Shown here in pieces: positions 4,762-5,645 of a DNA stretch of 5,645 nt (position 1 is the first letter of the stretch; each line of letters opens with the position of its first letter). The DNA lies in contig CADEHD010000148.1 of assembly GCA_902827055.1 (NCBI GenBank), positions 1 through 5,645 of the forward strand, written 5' to 3'. This DNA is from an uncultured Chloroflexota bacterium (GTDB taxonomy: Bacteria; Chloroflexota; Dehalococcoidia; UBA2979). The position numbers were made by a program, and so were the translations under genes. The notes under the pieces were generated by a model that saw only the letters and a program-made list of their open reading frames with translations, was not told the origin of the DNA and made no database searches.

Positions 4762-5645
4762 CTAGCCGGCCTTGCTCCGCAGCACGTCGAGCGCGCGGTA
4801 GATCGCGATGTCGCGCTGCGCCTCGATGTCATCCGGGGTGAGTTTGATCTCAATGTCGGGGATGACGCCGCGGCCCTCGATCTGGTTGCGTGCCGGGGTC
4901 AACCAGCGCGCGATCGAGACGTAGACGGCCCCGCCGTTGCTCAGCTCGCGTGCGTGGTTGACCGTGCCCTTGCCGAACGACCGGGTGCCGACCACGGTCG
5001 CGCGGCCGTTCTCCTGGAGCGCCGCGGCGAGGAGTTCCGAACCCGACGCCGAGAACTCGTCCTGCACCACCACGATCGGCAGCGACCAGATCTCATTCCC
5101 GGACCGCGCCTGGATCGAGCGCTCGCCGCCCGCGCGGTCAACCTGGGTCACGATCACACCCTTGTCGAGGAACATGTCAGCCGTCTGGGCCGTCTCGCTG
5201 AGCAGGCCACCGGGGTTTCCTCGGACGTCCACGATGAGCCCGCGGACACCCTTCGCCTTGGCGGCCGCGACCGTGTCGCTGAGCTCCTTCGGCGTGCGGT
5301 TCGTGAACGAGCGAATGCGGAGGTACCCGAAGTCGGACACCTCGGAGCCGCTGGCGTCGCGGAGCGTGCCGCCGGGGGGAAGGTCGTCCACCGAGGCCAC
5401 CGTAATCTCGTCGCGCACGAGGGAGACATCGGCGGTCGAACCGTCGACGTGGCGGACCTTCAGGGCGACCGTGGAGCCGCGCGGCCCGCGGATCTTGAGG
5501 ACGGCCTTGTCCACCGACCAGCCCTCTGCCGCCTCGCCGTCTACCTCGAGGATGGCGTCGCCGGCGCGCAGGCCGGCCCGCCCTGCCCGGGTGTCCGGCA
5601 TGGGCCGCCCGATGGCCCCGCACCCACCCCGGGATGCCCCCGTGG
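4762..5645 (-). CDS. Carboxy-terminal processing protease (S41, PDZ-containing), N-terminus cut by window edge
   Basis: Tail-specific S41 proteases, exported in most bacteria, cleave proteins at or near nonpolar C-termini. The frame is open to the right edge; the visible part covers most of the PDZ domain and the whole protease core. Numbering from an internal ATG at 5601, the PDZ segment includes AGLRAGDAILEVDG (9-22), the core begins with FGYLRIRSFT (91-100), and GLIVDVRGNPGGLL (121-134) is the family hallmark. The nucleophile region is DEFSASGSELLAAAL (181-195) with Ser186, and the lysine lies in SFGKGTVN (208-215) as Lys211. The Ser-to-Lys spacing of 25 equals that of E. coli Prc (Ser452/Lys477). 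The position of Prc Gln481 is Asn215 here. The C-terminus carries ARWLTPARNQIEGRGVIPDIEI, typical of CtpA/CtpB-type members. The signal peptide and true start lie outside the window. smpB follows after 9 bases, so the two are probably co-transcribed. Confidence 0.95.
   Translation of the reverse strand, partial: TGASRGGCGAIGRPMPDTRAGRAGLRAGDAILEVDGEAAEGWSVDKAVLKIRGPRGSTVALKVRHVDGSTADVSLVRDEITVASVDDLPPGGTLRDASGSEVSDFGYLRIRSFTNRTPKELSDTVAAAKAKGVRGLIVDVRGNPGGLLSETAQTADMFLDKGVIVTQVDRAGGERSIQARSGNEIWSLPIVVVQDEFSASGSELLAAALQENGRATVVGTRSFGKGTVNHARELSNGGAVYVSIARWLTPARNQIEGRGVIPDIEIKLTPDDIEAQRDIAIYRALDVLRSKAG

Noticed and set aside
4077..4853. 258-codon minus-strand open frame covering smpB and the ssrA 5' half
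   Set aside because: It is out of frame with smpB, Ser/Arg-rich, and reads through the tmRNA 5' domain.
5602..5645. Possible frameshift at the right end of the protease gene
   Set aside because: The residues before the PDZ block are Gly-rich and match poorly, but the frame stays open to the edge and too little sequence is present to argue for a shift.

Overview
The window is high-GC bacterial chromosomal DNA with ordinary coding density and one well-defined RNA gene. No mobile element, integrase, CRISPR array, rRNA or standalone tRNA is visible. The lineage cannot be fixed. High GC, GTG starts and a short glycine-started tmRNA tag ending in LALAA would suit a Chloroflexota-like organism or another high-GC Gram-positive-type lineage, but this is a weak inference.

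Layout from left to right. (1) Bases 1-749, minus strand: a gene cut by the left edge, probably a lysophospholipid/lipid A-type acyltransferase whose catalytic motif looks degenerate. (2) Bases 986-1795, minus strand: a class I SAM-dependent methyltransferase, most likely starting at a GTG behind a strong Shine-Dalgarno. (3) Bases 1796-2020: a divergent intergenic region. (4) Bases 2021-3451, plus strand: a two-domain protein with an atypical NAD(P)-binding SDR domain followed by a DUF2867 domain (YbjT-like). (5) Bases 3452-3823: a convergent gap with inverted repeats and one doubtful small membrane ORF. (6) Bases 3824-4178, minus strand: a complete one-piece tmRNA gene (ssrA). (7) Bases 4243-4752, minus strand: smpB. 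(8) Bases 4762-5645, minus strand: a carboxy-terminal processing protease (S41, PDZ-containing) whose N-terminus is cut by the right edge.

The right half forms a functional unit, ctp protease - smpB - ssrA, all transcribed leftward. SmpB and tmRNA together rescue stalled ribosomes and append a degradation tag, decoded here as most likely GDTELALAA. Tail-specific S41 proteases recognise nonpolar C-termini, and such a protease is known to degrade ssrA-tagged proteins in the E. coli periplasm. The left half looks like lipid or small-molecule metabolism without a clear pathway.

I see no convincing undescribed system. The most useful points are the tmRNA (which simple ORF calling misses and overprints with false ORFs), its tag, the Gln-to-Asn change in the protease active site, and the missing acid in the acyltransferase motif.
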